DNA from: Trissonchulus latispiculum
Lineage: Eukaryota; Nematoda; Enoplea; Enoplida; Ironidae
Assembly: GCA_030248195.1 (NCBI GenBank)
Contig: JASAND010023040.1
Location: 1 to 64,000 of the forward strand
Length of the DNA stretch: 64,000 bases
Direction of reading: 5' to 3'
Below are positions 58,903-64,000 of this stretch, piece by piece. The notes beneath the pieces were generated by a model. That model made no database searches. It was not told where the DNA came from and worked only from the letters and a program-made list of their open reading frames with translations. Position numbers and translations under genes: made by a program. Positions within the stretch are counted from its first letter, which is position 1, and every line of letters starts with the position of its first letter.

Positions 58903-61197
58903 GTTTACACCACCGAAGCTGCGAAACAGCAGCCAAAATCAAATAACAACATTCTGCCTAGTTAATAAGCTGCAACTTTAATGTGTAAGTTTTGTATATA
59001 ATTAAGTAGCTAGAATTTTAATAGCTGGAATTGTGTGTAATTTCTTTTAGTTTTAACTGATTGCAATGTTTTATATATTGACTTGGTATATCACCTCCCA
59101 AAATACGAAAGTCCTCTAATTTCTTCTTAACGGTCTTGGCGGTACTATTTTCGTTGATGGGTACTTTTTGGTTCGTATACTCCAATTTTCGCTACTTGCC
59201 TGCATTCAAAGACTATTATGCTACCATTTTCTACACCAATAATTTCAATTCATTCTTGTTACGATCTTTTATTACCATGGACTGATAGATGCCAGGATAT
59301 GCACATAACTGGTCACATGGGACGTTATTTTTGAAAACAATAGTGGTAGCATCCTCTTCCCCCTTACTGCTTTTTAGCAGGCGCTAAAATTTTCTTCACC
59401 GGGGGAAGATATGAATTATCACCAAAATTAAAGCGTACAAACAGTCAATGTAAAACACCCTTTTGTGTAAGTTCATCAGCGTAGCTAGCTGAGTTGTTTA
59501 TGCAAACGTCTAGACGGTTAGTTGTTGTGTGTGCTGGAATAGGAGTTAGTTGTGTTGCCGTCTATAGTTTGGGTCTTATGTTTATCTACCAATAAACTCA
59601 TTTGTACGCCACGAACCTTGCAGTTGGATTGGTTTGTAGTCTAACTAGGTTTCACAAAAGCCGGAATGAGTTTTGCCAAGGCTACGCATGAACAACCTGC
59701 AACCCTCCCGCCAGAGGATGGCCAGAGGATTCAGTAGGCCTGAATTTAACACATGTATTAAAAAGCTTGGTTGTTGTATAAGCATAATATTGCAGCCCTT
59801 TAATTTGACTATCCGTTTATTATTGTTCATTGTCCAGGAACTGTTCATCTCCATTTCGAGATTGGCTCTGTTTTTTGAGTGTTCAAATTTTGAACTTTCA
59901 AATGTAGGGAGGGGGGCTGAACCGCTTCCGGAGTTTTTTGGTTTTCGGATTTGTCAACTTTGCGTCCCGTTAGTTAAGTTGCATGCCGTTTAGAAATTTT
60001 GGGTCCAGATAGAATTTTTGTTTTAGCGTGCTTTATATGTTAAATTGTTTTATGAATAAAAATTTTGATACTGTCTTTAGTGCATGATGATTTAATAGTA
60101 TGAGACTGTTTAGAAAGTTGATGCTGCTTAACAGTAACCTATAGAAAAAACAAAACATCCGGGTGGGTTTTTCCTGCCGAAAATTTCTCCATAACGACAG
60201 GGCCTGGAGAGACAAATTACATCTCATTCGAAAGCTTAGGGCAAGCCCTAATTAAATAGTCAAAGTCGTCGTGATAGCCCAAACCAGTTGCAAGTTTTGG
60301 TCCACAGAAAAGTGGGTTTTTCTCGACAGACTACGTATTCAAAAATTTCCAAATTTAATGGAACTTTCACTGTTTCAGTACAAATTAAATTAGCATCAAC
60401 ACAACTTTTTAAAGAGAAAACAGACTCTGCACAAATTTTTGGAATAACATAAAAATACAAAATACGTGTCAGACTTTTATGATTTAGATACCTTAAACAG
60501 AAATGAAAGAAAGATAAGTATAAATGCAGAAATAAAAAATACTGATCCAACCTTATCAATGGGCGAAATGAGTTTCCCTTAATATCTACATTTATTACCT
60601 GAATTTCAAAAAACCTACATAGTTTACGGTGATTATAGCGAGCAGATTTGATTAAGAATTTTGAAAAGAATGGAGATAAGAAGAAGATAAGAATAACAAA
60701 TTTGATGTACAACAACCAGTATAAGATAATATGTATATAGATATATTGACCACTTGACACTTTTGATTTTAACTGATAAATTAATAAACTAATAAAAATA
60801 CTACATTGGGCGGTTGGAAATGTTTGAATTTTCAAACTTGGTTTAAATTTTATTTATGTCAGCTTATGTGTCATTCCAAATTTGTTGACAAATGAAAATT
60901 GATGAAAAACAATGAAAACTCACACATAAAGTAATTTGCATTTTCCACTAGTATTCTCCAAACAGGAATTTATTGAGCATCTAAAACGTTGCATAGTAAA
61001 GATATGACGTATCTTCACGCATGTCGTACACGTCTTTAAAATTCAATTCATTCTTCGAACACTAAAATTAGCTTAATTAAAATCATGGAAATGAGAAAAT
61101 GTTAAGGTACATTTCGATATAGAGAGGGCTTCTTAAGTCCAATAAATGAGTAATAATGTTTCATTCGAAGCTGATGTTTACCAAAGGAATCACCACT

Positions 61198-62080
61198 TTA
61201 AGGGCCGTATGCATAGTAATGGGCTATTGTTTAGCCTGGGCCATTTCTGAAATTGGCATGTGCTAAACTTCTGGATGCAATTCTTAGTTGTGTGCCAAAG
61301 TTGGTCCGGGCTATCTTAAGTTAAATTTAGCACCAGATTTGGATCTGCTATACCCCAGGTCTAAGTCTAGGGCTAACTACATTTTCATCGCAGAATGCAT
61401 GCATCTTCTGTGCGAAGAATCAGTTTCGTGATAGGACGTCTTTCTAATTAATGCACGGAAAACGGATTTTGAATTGTTTGATGTGGATTTTGATGGGCCA
61501 ATATAAAAAGCGGGCGCGGGCATAGGAATGCCTTGGAAATGTGGAAAACACGCGATTTTAACAATATACTAATATCGTATAATGTTATCCATGCACATTT
61601 TCAAAAAATAATTTTTGGCCGTATGTAAGAATTATTTTGGTAAAAGCAGACCAGCTGCTTCATACTCATAATGTAACCTTTGCTAATTACGTAGAAGTTT
61701 CAATAGTTGAGAAAGCGTTTTGAAGAAGTTTTGTACAATTCATCTAACTAGACTCCTATAAACACCAATGTAATATAGAAATATGAAATCTAGCCACGAA
61801 AGCAATTATACGTAACTCAACAATCATTACGTTAAATAGTTGTATGTCTAGCAGCTTTCCCACGGTTAACAGCAAAAGGCTGCCTTTGATTTCCTTTTGT
61901 TCACGCCGATAGCCTGAGTTATAGCACGGGCTAATTGGCCTGGCCCAAGACTTTAACTCTGAATACCAATTTGTATTTGGCCTGGATCAAAGTTAGTCCA
62001 GGCCATATCACAGACCAACTGCCACGGGCTAAAGTCTTAGCCCGCACTAAATTAGCACGCAACTGTGCATACGGTCCTAA
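61198..62080. mobile_element. TTAA element family N, inserted after the duplication
   Basis: An 883-bp element. The ends are GGGCCGTATGCATAGT and ACTGTGCATACGGTCC between TTAA and CTAA. The matching point of copy A is an uninterrupted TTAA at 53555-53558 (CACGTTAAAACG). Inside, GGGCTAA and TTAGCCCG-type words recur. It is non-coding. Confidence 0.9.
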
Positions 62081-62977
62081 AACGCCGTTTGAAGAAAGCG
62101 GCTGAATCTTTGGTAGCTTTGAAAACATTCGCAGGTTATGTAAAGCTGCTTTTGGGCAAATGCCGTATTATCAAGCCTAATAAATCTAAGTTTGGCCAAA
62201 CAGCATTTTAATATTAAGCCACGCATTAAGTTTATTTACAACAAAGAAAGCTGAGATCTGTAAAGCCTTAGCTAACAATGGTTTATGATATGTAATTATT
62301 AGTTTGAAGGAGAAGTTGGAGTATAACAACCAAACTCAATATGGAATTATGCAAGTTGTTCAGGATCACAGAAAATCCCATTTTACTAACGCTTGAGTAT
62401 GTAATGATGTATGTGGTTTTTGCTATTTATGTCGAATACATAATATGGGCTTGTATAAATAATGAATGTAATGTTTGTTATTTCAGAGTTATGATTTTGT
62501 TTAGTCATGAAAAATGTTGAATTGGTACTAACGTATAAGTTGTATCTGCTAATGTATATTATATAGCATATGTACCGTTTAAATTTAGTGTGGTTGTAGC
62601 TCTGGATCTTGTGCTTGTTAACATTCGTACCTGGCTGTATTTTCAAGATTTTTAAGTGTTGTACTTTATTTTGTAAATACCTTGATTGTTTCATTATATG
62701 ACTACTTGCAGGATTAAACCGCCCCTTTCTTTTATGTTAGATTGGCTAAATTGTAAAGCTGTATTGTAGGGTTAATGTTCTGGAAAATTACTGCGAATGG
62801 AATGGGGAATAAGGTGCGATGTTAAAGCAGCCAAACCGTGAAGCTGTGTTTTCTTCAATTAAAACTTCTTAAAAGTCAAGGTGTAATTGTTGAGTGTTGT
62901 TGTAACTTCGTTAAATGATAGACCTTTTGGCTGATTTATGAATTATCAGTTTGTAAAGCTGTGGTGTGGTGGACGAT

Positions 62978-63171
<194 letters not shown>

Positions 63172-63690
63172 GGTGGACGATTAGGCGCGGAGGTCTAGTT
63201 GTAGCTAAATAATAAAGCTGTAGGCTTCTTCTTGTGGAGGTTTTCATGAAATGGTTTTGCATAATACCAGATGATAAATACCAAGGAGGGGGAGTTCAAG
63301 AGGCCAAGCCACATTCGCCTTCGTTAAAATATGAGTGTCTAATACCTACAAACGTCCAGCACTACTAAACAGTTTGAAATGGAAGGAACCAAGTGCATTG
63401 ATGTTGATGGAGACTACACAGAGAAATAGAGGTACTTTCTTTTAATGTGTGATGCTTGTTTTCCTGCTAGGTCATAAACTTTTTGTACCCCCCCCCCTCT
63501 TGGGTGGCTGACTATAAAGTAGATTTGAGAAATTTGAATCCGGAAATCTTTTCTTCATTATATCTCAGTAGCTTAACGGGGCATTCTTGTTCCACTCCTA
63601 TGTAACTATTATGGAATAATACTTCTCTCGTCGTGACATCATGCTAAGGTGAGTACAATGAAGCCTGACGTTCTCCAGGTTTTTGTACCT

Positions 63691-63980
63691 ATATTATGTC
63701 GAATTATTTCTATTATGTCTATTATTGTGAATTATAATTTCTTTAATTTTAACCTCAGTTAATTCTTGTTATTACATTTTTATTCTTGTTAATTTTATTT
63801 TTATGGTGAATATATATGGGTATAGATTATCAGTTAAACTTAATAAATTTTAAAGTTCTTCTTTTACCACAGAAAAATAGTAATTTTTGTAAACAGTCCC
63901 CCTCTTCTCACAGTTATTTACACGTCATAAACTATACCGTAAGACATTTTCTCTTTAGTAAAGTGGGCGGGGCTTAGCAG
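63691..63980. other. unique AT-rich end of window
   Basis: No gene was recognised. Confidence 0.3.
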
Positions 63981-63981
63981 T

Positions 63982-64000
63982 TTAAGGTGCTGGTATCCCT
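63982..64000 (+). mobile_element. TTAA element family M, copy 5 (cut by window end)
   Basis: The last bases read TTAAGGTGCTGGTATCCCT, the left end of family M. Confidence 0.7.

Overview
The window is animal nuclear DNA. It is AT-rich and gene-poor, has GT-AG introns, and holds an Emx-class homeobox gene, a seven-transmembrane receptor, an intron-containing tRNA-Tyr and retrotransposon debris. The clade cannot be fixed from the sequence. Three of five genes have a pyrimidine-rich AG shortly before the start codon, which would suit 5'-UTR introns or spliced-leader trans-splicing.

Genes. (1) A divergent rhodopsin-like receptor, two exons, minus strand, 1113-2539. (2) A secreted glycine-rich protein, three exons, plus strand, 17298-20162; a ~600 bp palindrome fills much of its first intron. 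(3) A secreted 20-cysteine protein, minus strand, 21848-22468, with a same-length paralog at 35569-36189. (4) emx, three exons, minus strand, 23224-32744. Its introns are 7.7 kb and 1.0 kb, and exon phases join exactly. Intron 1 carries an intact tRNA-Tyr gene and several transposable elements. (5) 37750-40756 holds a decayed Ty3/gypsy pol fragment joined in frame to a 5'-truncated L1/Tx1-like LINE. (6) 48531-51349 holds decayed, tandemly duplicated exons of an unrecognised minus-strand gene built partly on a 24-residue repeat.

Most of the rest is non-autonomous DNA transposons. At least five unrelated families sit between TTAA duplications and have GG...CC ends: the ~1 kb family at 13604, 15599, 20517, 42799 and the window end, plus 29868, 44190, 52760 and 61198. 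Three insertions can be checked against empty or related target sites inside this window. Others include a hAT-like element with subterminal repeats (5941-7172), a family with perfect 7-bp target duplications (28928, 46378, 58657), long palindromes (7182, 12184, 17561, 24722, 29868), tRNA-derived SINEs and foldback-type elements.

From ~46 kb onward the window is dominated by a recent segmental duplication. About 46074-56280 is repeated as 58361-63690, with large gaps and one TTAA insertion that postdates the duplication. Between the LINE and the first TTAA cluster, 41231-41660 carries an array of about seven related hairpins. Their stems show compensatory changes and their loops can pair with downstream C-rich tails. 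This is the least explained structure in the window.
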